This document shows, in pieces, positions 36,098 through 43,982 of a DNA stretch of 64,000 nucleotides; positions within the stretch are counted from its first letter, which is position 1; the number at the start of each line of letters is the position of its first letter. The stretch covers positions 101,896-165,895 of the forward strand of contig JAIEDA010000030.1 in assembly GCA_029068165.1 (NCBI GenBank), in the 5' to 3' direction. The position numbers and the translations under genes are program-made. The notes under the pieces were generated by a model. The model worked only from the letters and a program-made list of their open reading frames with translations, ran no database searches and was not told the DNA's origin. This DNA is from Clostridia bacterium (GTDB taxonomy: Bacteria; Bacillota; Clostridia; Christensenellales; UBA3700).

Positions 36098-36193
36098 ATG
36101 CGAAAAGTTGAGGGTGCGGGTCGGAAAAATTTTTAGAAAGTATGTCAAAATGCTTGATTTATTGGGCAGTTTGATATATCATATCAAATGTCT

Positions 36194-36269
36194 GACCCAT
36201 TAGCTCAGTCGGTAGAGCACATGACTTTTAATCATGGTGTCCCGGGTTCAAATCCCGGATGGGTCACCA
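36194..36269 (+). tRNA. tRNA-Lys(UUU)
   Basis: Acceptor GACCCAT/ATGGGTC, loop CTTTTAA, CCA encoded. A TTTGATAT-ATC-ATATCAAA palindrome lies just upstream (36170-36188). Confidence 0.97.
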
Positions 36270-36279
36270 AAATAAATAT

Positions 36280-36363
36280 GCGGATGTGGCGGAATTGGCA
36301 GACGCGCTAGACTTAGGATCTAGTGTCAACGACATGGGAGTTCGAGTCTCTTCATCCGCACCA
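36280..36363 (+). tRNA. tRNA-Leu(UAG)
   Basis: Acceptor GCGGATG/CATCCGC, loop CTTAGGA, class II variable arm, CCA encoded. Confidence 0.96.
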
Positions 36364-36376
36364 AAGCAATCAAATT

Positions 36377-36451
<75 letters not shown>

Positions 36452-36461
36452 ACAAATATAT

Positions 36462-36537
36462 GCGCCTTTAGCTCAGTTGGTAGAGCAAATGACTCTTAAT
36501 CATTGGGTCCAGAGTTCGAGTCTCTGAAGGCGCACCA
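36462..36537 (+). tRNA. tRNA-Lys(CUU)
   Basis: Acceptor GCGCCTT/AAGGCGC, stem AATGA/TCATT with loop CTCTTAA, CCA encoded. Last tRNA of the cluster. Confidence 0.97.
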
Positions 36538-36540
36538 TTT

Positions 36541-36590
36541 ATAACCTAATTCGAATACTTACTAAAAGTATCGGGTTAGGTTATTTTCTT
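36541..36590 (+). terminator. Terminator of the tRNA cluster
   Basis: TAACCTAA pairs with TTAGGTTA, extended inside by ATACTT/AAGTAT, followed by TTTTCTT. Confidence 0.85.
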
Positions 36591-36656
36591 TATATTCAAA
36601 ATTAAGCGTAACGGCGGTTTATGCCGCAAAAGGCTATTGACTGAAATTGCGGTGTG

Positions 36657-36812
36657 TTAGGCTCGTGCGCCAAAGGCAAACCAAAACCCACCGAGATTTA
36701 TCTCAGTGGGTTTTGGTTTTTTCCTTTTACGCTGTTTGCTCGGAAAGTTTTCTGGTGGAATAGCGATATAATGACCGCCGTCTGAATACACTTTTGTTCC
36801 TATATATGGCAT
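36657..36812 (-). pseudogene. Short mobile-element-like frame, probably a fragment
   Basis: From ATG 36812 with an AAGGGGG ribosome site, the minus strand codes for 51 residues beginning MPYIGTKVYSDGGHYIAIP. This N-terminus resembles small proteins I associate with conjugative elements of gut Clostridia, but I cannot name the family. After PSKQRKRKK the frame runs into a terminator hairpin, so the original end is probably lost. It follows directly on the fragment at 36826-36921. Confidence 0.45.
36681..36722 (+). terminator. Strong hairpin terminator
   Basis: CCAAAACCCACCGAGA pairs with TCTCAGTGGGTTTTGG and is followed by TTTTTTCC. It has no intact gene in front of it on the plus strand. Confidence 0.75.
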
Positions 36813-36825
36813 ATCATTTTCCCCC

Positions 36826-36921
36826 TTAATTTCCGTTTTGTTGTTTCAGCTCTTTAAGTCTTGCTAAAAGCGTTTCAAAAAAATCTGTGCGCTCGCTTTC
36901 GGTCAACGCCCGAATATCGGG
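36826..36921 (-). pseudogene. C-terminal fragment of an unidentified protein
   Basis: An open stretch of about 30 codons on the minus strand ends in ALTESERTDFFETLLARLKE and a Gln/Asn tail, with a stop at 36826. A stop codon lies just upstream and no good start exists, so this looks like the 3' end of a broken gene. Its close coupling to the next small frame suggests an operon remnant from a mobile element. Confidence 0.4.
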
Positions 36922-37006
36922 TTTTTAGATAGTGATTACTTCTAATTGTTGTGTCTTGTTTCCCTGCAAATTTCCGTCCTCCAAATCGAAAAAATTTGCA
37001 CGAAAA

Positions 37007-37066
37007 ACGGGCGATGTACAAAATCTTACGAGAACTTAATCTCATAAAACTTTGTACATCGCCCGT
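37007..37066. repeat. Long perfect stem-loop (16-bp arms)
   Basis: ACGGGCGATGTACAAA (37007-37022) is exactly complementary to 37051-37066. Inside, TTACGAGA pairs with TCTCATAA with one G-U pair, so the whole 60 nt folds into one rod. On the minus strand a T-run follows the stem, so it can serve as a terminator, or it may be an element end. Confidence 0.7.
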
Positions 37067-37261
37067 TGAATAAGAGTGTGCTATCTTCTCTCTTATCAAA
37101 ACGCAACTCTACACCTTTTCTTTGTGTTGGGGGTGAGCCGGCTTTTCACTATACGCTACTTCGCACCTTAAACTATACACTGGTATGCTGTTTTAGCTGC
37201 ACAACAGATTTCCTATTGACGCAGTTACTCATATTAAGTTGTAACCGCACTTTTTGCGTGC
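37067..37261. other. Mobile-element debris without an intact gene
   Basis: Only short open frames on the minus strand occur here (for example one starting VRLQLNMSNCVNRKS and ending KQHTSV). No ribosomal sites or complete genes are seen. The stretch lies between the long hairpin and a kinase gene whose 5' end is missing, consistent with leftover element DNA. Confidence 0.4.
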
Positions 37262-37303
37262 GTGCAAGTATTATATAACGCAAAAAGAATAAAGTCAAAC
37301 AAA

Positions 37304-37741
37304 TGTTTACATTATTTTTCTATTGACCACTTAAAGATGGGGGTAATCAGAAGCGGTAAAACCTTGCTTACCGTAAATGACGACGAAAAACTTACGCCGT
37401 ATCTTTGGTCGATTATAAAGGAAATGATAAAGACCGCAATAGAAAATAAACAAAGTATTATAATAGAGGGTTGCTATATTCCGTTTGATTGGCAAAAAGA
37501 TTTTGACGAAAGTTACTTGCAGGAAATAAAATTTTATTGTCTTATTATGACCGCCGAATATATTGAAAACAAATTTTCGGAAATTTTGAAATTTGAAAAT
37601 GTTATTGAAAAGCGTATCACAACCGACATAAATAAAGCCGATTTAATAGTGGACAATAGGCTAAATTTACAGATGTGCAAAAAATTTGGTTTGGAATATA
37701 TTTTAATTGATAAAAATTACGGAATAGATATTGAGTTGTGA
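37304..37741 (+). pseudogene. 5'-truncated P-loop kinase-like gene
   Basis: From about 37304 the frame reads LHYFSIDHLKMGVIRSG and continues to a normal-looking C-terminus. Small nucleotide-dependent kinases of this type begin with a P-loop (GxxGxGKS/T) about 20 residues before the FSIDHLKMG segment. Here that part is replaced by unrelated sequence from the preceding debris, and the open frame back to 37262 encodes no P-loop. The gene has therefore lost its ATP-binding start and is probably non-functional. The acetyltransferase fragment follows with overlapping stop and start, the remains of a two-gene unit. Confidence 0.6.
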
Positions 37742-37743
37742 TA

Positions 37744-37959
37744 ATGCGACAATATAAAAATGAAGATTGCGATACTGTTGCAAAATTATTTTATGAAACA
37801 GTCCATTCCGTCAATGCAAAAGACTTTACGGCGGAGCAACTTTCAGCTTGGGCAAATAATGCTGAAATAATTCGATATTATATAATGTATTCGGGCAACA
37901 AGCAAATAAAAGACCGACAGCAATTAAAAAAACAGCGTTTGACAACGGAATTTTTTTGA
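37744..37959 (+). pseudogene. Truncated GNAT acetyltransferase
   Basis: The first 40 codons read as the N-terminus of a GNAT protein (RQYKNEDCDTVAKLFYETV, then DFTAEQLSAWA). After ENA-like residues the frame turns to sequence with no resemblance to the family and stops at 37959, before any acetyl-CoA binding motif. It overlaps the ankyrin promoter region. A deletion has removed the rest of the gene. Confidence 0.6.
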
Positions 37960-37967
37960 TTTATAAT
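37939..37967 (+). promoter_or_regulatory. Promoter of the ankyrin gene pair
   Basis: TTGACA, 17 nt, TATAAT; ATG at 38010 with GGAGG in front. Confidence 0.75.
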
Positions 37968-38009
37968 ATATTATGTATGCGTCTATGGACGTAAAAACGG
38001 AGGAATCTA

Positions 38010-38981
38010 ATGGAACAGCTGTTGTTAAAAGCCTGCCAAAACGGACAGAAAGGCGTAGTGATTGCATTCTTGAAAAAGGACGGCTTAAACATAAATGCGG
38101 TTGACGGGGAAGGTTACTCGTCGCTGCATTACGCCTGCCTCAAAGGGTACAAAGACATCGTCAAACTTCTTCTTGAAAAGGGCGCGGACGTCGGGGTTAT
38201 TTCCAACCGAAACGTAACGCCTTTTCAGTTGGCATGCGTCAGCGGAAATAAAGAAATAATAAAAATGCTGCTCGATGCGGGCGCGGACATTAACGCAACC
38301 GACAGAGTAGGCAAGACCGCGCTTATATATGCGATAGAGGCGAAAAAAGCCGACGCCGCGAAATATCTTTTGGAGTTGGGAATTGATGCGGAAATTGCGG
38401 ACAACAACGGGCATAAGGCAATGGATTTTGCGAATGCATTCGGACTCATTCAGCTTGTGGAAACGCTGTCGTCGCAGTCGGCAAGCACGGATTCGAGCGG
38501 CAACACGCCGTTACATCAGGCTTGCTATAACGGACGTGCCGAAGTCGTAAAAGCCCTGCTTGCAAAAAGCAAATCCAATATCAACGCACGAAACGACTTT
38601 AAGCGCACTCCGCTATGCATCGCGGCAGATGAAAATAATTTGCTTATTGCGGAGCTTCTCATCGACGCCGGCGCCGACGTCAATTTGAGCGGTCAGCACG
38701 GAAACACGCCTTTGCACAGCGCGTCCTTTAACGGAAACGAACAGCTTGTCAAAAAACTGCTTGCGGCGGGAGCGGCAATCAATGAGCGCAACGAAAGCGG
38801 TGAAACCGCGCTTATCATTTGCTCAGAGAGGGGCTATAACTTTATCGTTGCCACTTTGCTGGAAAAAGGCGCGGACGTTACCTGTGCGGATTCCGACGGG
38901 CATACCGCTCTATACTACGCTACCGAAAACGGCTCTAACGACATAGTGGAAAAACTTATTATCGCAGGGGCGGAGAATTAA
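38010..38981 (+). CDS. Ankyrin-repeat protein, 323 residues
   Basis: Made almost only of ankyrin repeats, about nine units of 33 residues. The G-x-TPLHxAxxxG-xxxxVxxLLxxGADxN pattern is plain in units such as GNTPLHQACYNGRAEVVKALL and GNTPLHSASFNGNEQLVKKLL. There is no signal peptide or membrane segment, so it should be a cytoplasmic protein-binding scaffold; the partner is unknown. GGAGG precedes the ATG. The second ankyrin gene follows after 14 nt in the same direction. The pair appears richer in G+C than the neighbouring genes and lies in the accessory region, which suggests acquisition by transfer. Confidence 0.88.
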   Translation: MEQLLLKACQNGQKGVVIAFLKKDGLNINAVDGEGYSSLHYACLKGYKDIVKLLLEKGADVGVISNRNVTPFQLACVSGNKEIIKMLLDAGADINATDRVGKTALIYAIEAKKADAAKYLLELGIDAEIADNNGHKAMDFANAFGLIQLVETLSSQSASTDSSGNTPLHQACYNGRAEVVKALLAKSKSNINARNDFKRTPLCIAADENNLLIAELLIDAGADVNLSGQHGNTPLHSASFNGNEQLVKKLLAAGAAINERNESGETALIICSERGYNFIVATLLEKGADVTCADSDGHTALYYATENGSNDIVEKLIIAGAEN

Positions 38982-38995
38982 GGAGCGGCATTGAT

Positions 38996-41050
38996 ATGGA
39001 TATAAAAGAATTGACCGATTTGCTTGCGAAGTTCGGCGAAAACGGAAGAAATGCCAAATACATTGCTTGGTGGGACGAAGACCCCGACGGTATGTACAGA
39101 TACAGTCTGTTTAAGCAAGAGGAAATCGTGGATATAGAAGCGTGCGTTGCGGCGGCTCTACCGTCTGACCTTGCGGCGCCTTGCGGAACACACAAGTTTA
39201 CGCTTTTTCACTTGCTCGTGTGGCACAACTTTTACAACGCCGTCAAAGGTGTCTTGAAAAGGAAAGCCGTTGAACCGGATATAACCGACGGCGGCGGCAA
39301 GGGCGTGACCGCGCTTATGCTTGCGTGCAGCGCGGCGAATTTGAAAATGGTCAAACTTCTTCTTGAAAGCGGCGCGGATGAAAAAGCGGCGGATTCGGAC
39401 GGGCGAAACTGTTTTCACTATTTGACAGGGGTGCACGTCGGGCTTGTGCAGCCTTTCCGCGGTAAGGAGCGCACATACTGTTTGCGCGCGCCAATCGCAA
39501 GACTTTTAAAACACGGCATAAACGCGCCAGACAATGAAAACAAAACTCCGCTCGCTCAGCTAATTATGCAATCCGACAGGAATATTTCGTATTCGCTTAT
39601 CGACGCATTCATCGAAAAGGGCGCGGACTGCGGATTTGTAGACGAGGACGGCGACACGCTTTTACATATCGCAATAAAAAACAGGCACTTCACTGCCGCA
39701 TTGCGGTTGGCTGATCCCGAAAATATGAATGTTGCAAACAAAGAGGGGAAAACCCCGTTACAGCTTGCCGAAACACATTATTGCGAAGGCTCGCGTATCG
39801 TTTTAAGGCATAAGGGCGGTATCCGTGACGCACAGAGTCGTATTGATTTGAGAACGCTGAAAAATACGGCGTCCAACGCCTTTGCATGCGGCAATGAACT
39901 TGACGGGCTCGGAATTGCGCTGTATCTCACGGAAATGATTGTCAAGTCCGTTGACACGGACGACGATGACGAGGTAGAGTGCATTGCGGATCTTTTCTTC
40001 AACGCGCTCAGTTCTGACGAAAACTGTTCCATCCTCGATATTTGCGCTGCGGCGAAAATAGACTTCACTCAAACTTTTTCGACCCGCGGAACAATTTGGT
40101 GTTTGAGGGATAAATGCTTATCCGTCCGCGCCGGGTTGAAAGCGATTGAAAAACTCGCCGCGCTCGGCGTAGACCTGAACAGTTCGGCCGTTGCGGGGAA
40201 AACTCCCGTAAATATAATTGCGGGACTGAATAAGCCTAACCTTTTCGGCAGCGAAAAGTTCACATATTTCGAGGACTCAGTTAAATTTTTCAGTCCCGAA
40301 AGCATGAACGCGCTCAACAACGACGGGACTTCGGCAATGCATCTTGCTGCGCTGAGAGGGCATACCGAAATGCTTAAAGCGATGATAGACGCCGGAGCGG
40401 ATGTAAACGTAACGCAGGATGCTCCTGCCGAAGCCGGCGATACGCCGTTGCACGTAGCGTGCTTTAGGCACAATGCCGACAGCGTTAAACTGCTTATCGA
40501 AAACGGGGCGGACGAAACCATTTGCAATGTCAACGGCGAAGCGCCCGTTCATATGGCATTTTATAAATCCATAAAATGCGGTCCGTATCCCATAACAGGA
40601 GACTTGGAAGACGGCGATTGCGGCGAGATGCTTCTCTGTCTTAAAAACCTCGACGCGCAGAGAAACGACGGCAGGACGCCGTTGATGCAGCTCCAATTTC
40701 TCAATATAAACTTTATAACGTATGTACAGCCGATTTTTCTTGATGCAGGCGTGGATGTGAATAAAACGGATAATTTTGGCAGCACCGCGCTGATACTGGC
40801 AACGCAGGAACATTGCTACAAAGAGCCAATTAAAGAACTTATCCGCATAGGAGCGGACGTCAACCATGCAAACAACAGCGGCAAAACCGCATTGCATTGC
40901 GCGTTGAAATACGGCTCGCAGGACGTTGCGCGGTATTTAATCAAGAAAGGAGCGGACTACAACCGTGCGGATAACGACGGCGTAACACCGGTTCAAATAG
41001 CCGCTGAAAAAGGTTACGACGCTGTGCTGGAACTCATGACGAATATATAA
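38996..41050 (+). CDS. Ankyrin-repeat protein, 684 residues, with unrecognised N-terminal and central parts
   Basis: Residues about 1-60 form a non-ankyrin start (MDIKELTDLLAKFGENGRNAKY). Ankyrin units follow at about 60-150 and 195-275. A central part (about 280-420) has degenerate helices with acidic DDDDEVE, and further good units lie from about 440 to the C-terminus, such as AGDTPLHVACFRHNADSVKLL and SGKTALHCALKYGSQDVARYL. No signal peptide. The ATG follows AAGGAG. Co-transcribed with the smaller ankyrin gene. Large bacterial ankyrin proteins often serve in protein-protein interaction or defence-like systems, but no enzymatic domain is visible here. Confidence 0.85.
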   Translation: MDIKELTDLLAKFGENGRNAKYIAWWDEDPDGMYRYSLFKQEEIVDIEACVAAALPSDLAAPCGTHKFTLFHLLVWHNFYNAVKGVLKRKAVEPDITDGGGKGVTALMLACSAANLKMVKLLLESGADEKAADSDGRNCFHYLTGVHVGLVQPFRGKERTYCLRAPIARLLKHGINAPDNENKTPLAQLIMQSDRNISYSLIDAFIEKGADCGFVDEDGDTLLHIAIKNRHFTAALRLADPENMNVANKEGKTPLQLAETHYCEGSRIVLRHKGGIRDAQSRIDLRTLKNTASNAFACGNELDGLGIALYLTEMIVKSVDTDDDDEVECIADLFFNALSSDENCSILDICAAAKIDFTQTFSTRGTIWCLRDKCLSVRAGLKAIEKLAALGVDLNSSAVAGKTPVNIIAGLNKPNLFGSEKFTYFEDSVKFFSPESMNALNNDGTSAMHLAALRGHTEMLKAMIDAGADVNVTQDAPAEAGDTPLHVACFRHNADSVKLLIENGADETICNVNGEAPVHMAFYKSIKCGPYPITGDLEDGDCGEMLLCLKNLDAQRNDGRTPLMQLQFLNINFITYVQPIFLDAGVDVNKTDNFGSTALILATQEHCYKEPIKELIRIGADVNHANNSGKTALHCALKYGSQDVARYLIKKGADYNRADNDGVTPVQIAAEKGYDAVLELMTNI

Positions 41051-41139
41051 AATCCGCGCTCAAACAAGCACATCAAAAAAACGGCCGATAGAACTAACTG
41101 TTCTTATCTGTCGTTTTTGCATGGCGTCAGTAATTCTAA

Positions 41140-41325
41140 AACGAACTGTCGGTTAAATTATTCAATCTTTCTGCGGATTTATTCCAAAAGCTCTCTTGCG
41201 AGTGCGGTAAGCTGTGCGTCGGAAGCGCGCTGACGGTGTGTTATGCCGTATTAATGCAGGGGCGCGAAAAGGTCATTTATTACGAAAATACTTTTAACAG
41301 GCGGTTCGTAGAAAAACGCACATAA
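41140..41325 (+). pseudogene. C-terminal gene fragment
   Basis: An open frame of 61 codons ends ENTFNRRFVEKRT. It includes a CECGKLCVGS stretch and a GREKVIYYE strand. It starts after a stop, has no ribosome site and lies downstream of the ankyrin genes. I do not recognise the family. The composition is gene-like, so it is probably the tail of a deleted gene. Confidence 0.35.
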
Positions 41326-41432
41326 AAAACCGCCCGGCAGTTGAGCAGGACGGAAAAAACGTTGTTCTGAATTAAAATTATTTGGGGCAAAATCATTAAA
41401 AATGGTAAAAAATAGCTAAAAAACAAGCAAAA

Positions 41433-41466
41433 ACGGGCAAAAATGTATCATTTTTACCCGTTTTTT
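41433..41466 (+). terminator. Terminator hairpin
   Basis: ACGGGCAAAAATG pairs with CATTTTTACCCGT (one mismatch), then six T. Confidence 0.8.
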
Positions 41467-41603
41467 ATGGTGCACCTTCAGGGAGCTTGCGCATACGCGC
41501 AAAGCGTCGCTTCGCTCGCGCGAACCGCAGGTTTCTCGCCTAATGAAAATGCAAACAAAAACCTTAGGCAATTATTCGCCTAAGGTTTTGTTTGGTGCAC
41601 CAT
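41467..41603. repeat. GGTGCACC repeats, possible tRNA 3'-end att remnants
   Basis: ATGGTGCACC (41467-41476) and GGTGCACCAT (41594-41603) are inverted copies. Each is followed on the plus strand by a similar CAGGG. Read on the minus strand they end GGTGCACCA like tRNA 3' ends (for example CTCCCTGAAGGTGCACCA). They may be attachment-site scars. No complete tRNA is present. Confidence 0.35.
41558..41593 (+). terminator. Terminator hairpin
   Basis: AAAACCTTAGGC pairs with GCCTAAGGTTTT, followed by G and TTT. Confidence 0.75.
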
Positions 41604-41630
41604 AACAGGGGTATACGAACACCCGGATAG

Positions 41631-41660
41631 AGAAACCGATTTATCGGTTTCTTTTTCTTT
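41631..41660 (+). terminator. Third stacked terminator
   Basis: AGAAACCGAT pairs with ATCGGTTTCT, followed by a T-rich tail. Three terminators within 230 bp with no intact gene between them. Confidence 0.75.
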
Positions 41661-41709
41661 TACGCTGTTTTCGCTCTCGCCGCCAAAGTCTATTTTTTAT
41701 ACTATCTAC

Positions 41710-41738
41710 TTGAAAATGCCAGCGCTTTGTAATATAAT
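41710..41738 (+). promoter_or_regulatory. Promoter of the zinc-ribbon membrane protein gene
   Basis: TTGAAA, 17 nt, TATAAT. Confidence 0.7.
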
Positions 41739-41755
41739 ATTTAAAAGGTAATCTT

Positions 41756-42127
41756 ATGAACGATGAAAAACCGCCTAAAAACTTTTTAGATAAAATATAT
41801 ACTTATGCCACGATTATTCTTGGAACGTTAAGTGGTATTGCGTTTTGTTTATCTTTAGTTTGCGCTGTAAATCACTTTTGGACTGAATTTGCAGTTTGCT
41901 TGGCAATAGCTATCGTTCTCTTAATTATTATGATACCGCTTTCTTTTAGAGGCGATATTTACGAATGTCCAAAGTGCGGACATAAATTTAGAGTAAATCC
42001 TTATAAAATTTTTTTCACGAAAGGTATTTTAAGCGATTTAGAAGGCGAACCTACAAAATACGTAAAATTAAAATGTCCCAACTGCAATACAAAAGATTAT
42101 TGCAAAAGACATTGGAAAAAACAATAA
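41756..42127 (+). CDS. Small membrane protein with zinc ribbon
   Basis: Not assigned to a family. The 123-residue product has two transmembrane helices (about 15-37 and 44-63). A cytoplasmic zinc-ribbon-like domain follows with CPKCGHKF and, 35 residues later, CPNCNTKDYC. This layout occurs in small clostridial proteins of unknown role. The ATG follows AAAGG. It lies alone between stacked terminators and the bidirectional hairpin at 42162. Confidence 0.75.
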   Translation: MNDEKPPKNFLDKIYTYATIILGTLSGIAFCLSLVCAVNHFWTEFAVCLAIAIVLLIIMIPLSFRGDIYECPKCGHKFRVNPYKIFFTKGILSDLEGEPTKYVKLKCPNCNTKDYCKRHWKKQ

Positions 42128-42161
42128 GACGATCTATGACTTGTCAACATTCCATAAAAAT

Positions 42162-42196
42162 AAAGTCGAACTACTTATGCGGTAAGTTCGACTTTT
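42162..42196. terminator. Bidirectional terminator
   Basis: AAAGTCGAACT pairs with AGTTCGACTTT and is flanked by A and T runs, between convergent genes. Confidence 0.85.
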
Positions 42197-42301
42197 TAAT
42201 TGCAAAAACTTTGTTGTTTACCGTTGCCGCGAGATATGGTTGAGGAAGCAAGTTGGTGAAAAATATTAGCTGTTGCTGAATTATGGTTAGAATATTTTTT
42301 G

Positions 42302-42802
42302 TTACGATTTGCAATTCTTGTTCTTTTTTATTACGTTTGCCGTGGCGAAGACCACTATAAATACGCTTATAAAAAACAATGCAATCGCTACGCCTATGAA
42401 AAATCCCGATATGAAATCTTGGAAACCGCTTCCGCCGAATATCTTGGATAAAAGGCAAAGGACGATTCCGATTACTGCGAGAATAAGTCCTGATAAATAT
42501 AATTTGGATATGTCTTTGTCTTTCTTCAGCTGCTCCATATCTTTTATGAGTTTTATTACTTGCTCGTTTTCTATCGACGCGGAGCTTTCTTCGCTTTCTT
42601 TGCCGTCAAAAAGTTCGGCGATAGAAACATTCAGTTCCTTGCATAACGGCTCGACGAGAGAGTAGTCGGGCATACATTTTCCGCATTCCCATTTAGAAAC
42701 CGTTTTGTTGGATACGTTTAGTCTTTCGGCAAGTTGTTCCTGAGTTAAGTTCTTTTCTTTTCGCTTTTTCGTAATAAACTGTCCGATTTTGCTTTGATTC
42801 AT
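42302..42802 (-). CDS. XRE-family regulator with C-terminal membrane helices
   Basis: The N-terminal 60 residues are an XRE/Cro helix-turn-helix (GQFITKKRKEKNLTQEQLAERLNVSNKTVSKWECGKCMPD). A Glu/Lys linker follows, then two transmembrane helices (about 104-122 and 132-156). Such membrane-tethered XRE proteins are common in Clostridia and may sense envelope signals; the target is unknown. Length is 166 residues. The ATG follows GGAGG. Confidence 0.85.
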   Translation of the reverse strand: MNQSKIGQFITKKRKEKNLTQEQLAERLNVSNKTVSKWECGKCMPDYSLVEPLCKELNVSIAELFDGKESEESSASIENEQVIKLIKDMEQLKKDKDISKLYLSGLILAVIGIVLCLLSKIFGGSGFQDFISGFFIGVAIALFFISVFIVVFATANVIKKNKNCKS

Positions 42803-42937
42803 AAAGACCTCCGAGATTTTTTATTACGCTTTCATTATAATATTATTTTTAGTAGATTTACACCCACTATACGGCGAAAACGAGTGGAATATTGAAAATC
42901 ACTTTGATTTTTGAAGTAATTTAATATTGAAACTGAT

Positions 42938-43138
42938 TTAATCGGTTACTCCTAAAATATAGTCCGTTGTTTCCTCAAAATATTTTGCAATAGTAATAAT
43001 CGCCGACGCGGTGGGCTCGGTTTTTCCAAGTTCCCATTTTGCAATCGCCGATTGACTGATTCCTAAGTTTGTCGCAAGTTGCATTTGACTTAATTTCTTT
43101 TCCGTTCGCAACTCCTTAAGCCTTTCTTGAAATTTCAT
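42938..43138 (-). CDS. Small XRE-family repressor
   Basis: A 66-residue helix-turn-helix protein (LKELRTEKKLSQMQLATNLGISQSAIAKWELGK) with the typical C-terminal DYILGVTD end, close in form to phage-type Cro/CI-like repressors. The ATG at 43138 is chosen because the family starts there; the ATG 14 codons upstream is in frame but unneeded. A perfect 16-bp palindrome and half site lie 40 nt upstream, probably its own operator. Confidence 0.82.
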   Translation of the reverse strand: MKFQERLKELRTEKKLSQMQLATNLGISQSAIAKWELGKTEPTASAIITIAKYFEETTDYILGVTD

Positions 43139-43173
43139 AATTATATTATAGAACCAAATAAGTCTTAAAATAC

Positions 43174-43202
43174 TTGACAAGTCTTATAAGACTTGATATA
43201 AT
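43174..43202 (+). promoter_or_regulatory. Consensus promoter containing a 16-bp palindromic operator
   Basis: TTGACA, 17 nt, TATAAT, with the perfect palindrome AAGTCTTATAAGACTT (43179-43194) in the spacer and a further half site AAGTCTTA at 43160-43167. It is divergent from the small XRE gene, and binding there would block RNA polymerase. Confidence 0.8.
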
Positions 43203-43272
43203 TAAGAAAACTTCAACGCGGTTTATGTAAAAAATTGGAAAATAAAAAGTAAAAAAATAGGGAAGTAAAAGC

Positions 43273-43301
43273 TTGACGGCTTGTAAATTAAGTGTTAAAA
43301 T
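43273..43301 (+). promoter_or_regulatory. Promoter of the small lipoprotein gene
   Basis: TTGACG, 17 nt, TAAAAT. A second start for the gene at 43342 downstream of the operator promoter. Confidence 0.65.
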
Positions 43302-43341
43302 CAAAGAAATAATAAATTTTTAAACAAAGGAGAAAATAGTG

Positions 43342-43824
43342 ATGAAGAAAAAAGTTTTAGCGTGCGTAGTAGTCGTAGTATTAATATTGTCGATTATTTG
43401 TTGCGCGGCTTGCTCAAATGAAACGAGTTTTGAAAAAGTTGTAAAATGCGCTAAGGATTTGCAATCTACTATGTCGAAACTTGACAATTTTGAAAGTTTC
43501 GTTATAGACGACGCTTGCGGATACAAAAAGGGATATGAAGAGTATATCTTTACCGTTTTCATTTATATTCCCTTTACGACAACTGACACTAACGGCGATT
43601 ATTGGAAAGACGTCGCATTTTACGTTGGCGGTGAACTCATAGGTTTTTATACTGATTACGATGACGGAAGTTACAAGGAATTAGACGATGAAGACCAACT
43701 TTTGTATTTGTATGCCTCGTTGATATTCTTAGAAGAATCTGCTTCCGAGACGTTCTCAAAAGACGACGTTATGAAAGCGATTGCACCTGCTACTGAAGAC
43801 ACCGATAGCGGCGCGCAAGAGTAA
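43342..43824 (+). CDS. Small lipoprotein of unknown function
   Basis: A 160-residue secreted protein. It has an N-terminal signal with a lipobox ending CCAAC (MKKKVLACVVVVVLILSI opening), then an acidic alpha/beta domain with no family I recognise and an acidic C-terminal tail. The ATG at 43342 follows AAAGGAG. It may be controlled by the XRE protein upstream through the palindromic promoter. Confidence 0.75.
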   Translation: MKKKVLACVVVVVLILSIICCAACSNETSFEKVVKCAKDLQSTMSKLDNFESFVIDDACGYKKGYEEYIFTVFIYIPFTTTDTNGDYWKDVAFYVGGELIGFYTDYDDGSYKELDDEDQLLYLYASLIFLEESASETFSKDDVMKAIAPATEDTDSGAQE

Positions 43825-43849
43825 GCGTAGAATTATTTACTTAAAAAAT

Positions 43850-43888
43850 ATAACGGCGTAGGTTTTGATCTACGCCGTTATTATTTTA
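43850..43888. terminator. Bidirectional terminator
   Basis: ATAACGGCGTAG pairs with CTACGCCGTTAT, with A/T tails on both sides, between the lipoprotein gene and typA. Confidence 0.88.
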
Positions 43889-43982
43889 TACTTTTACTAT
43901 TTAATATATCTTACGAAATTATTTTATTGTTTTTTCTTTGATATTTTGCGCTTTATTGTTTATATTTTTGCGTGTCTATTTG

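Noticed and set aside
36875..37099. A 74-codon frame on the minus strand through the long hairpin
   Set aside because: It depends on translating both arms of the hairpin and shows no domain; the hairpin is the more likely functional unit.
37262..37303. The open frame upstream of the kinase-like segment, taken as a normal N-terminus
   Set aside because: It contains no P-loop, has no ribosome site, and continues from mobile-element debris, so the gene is treated as truncated.
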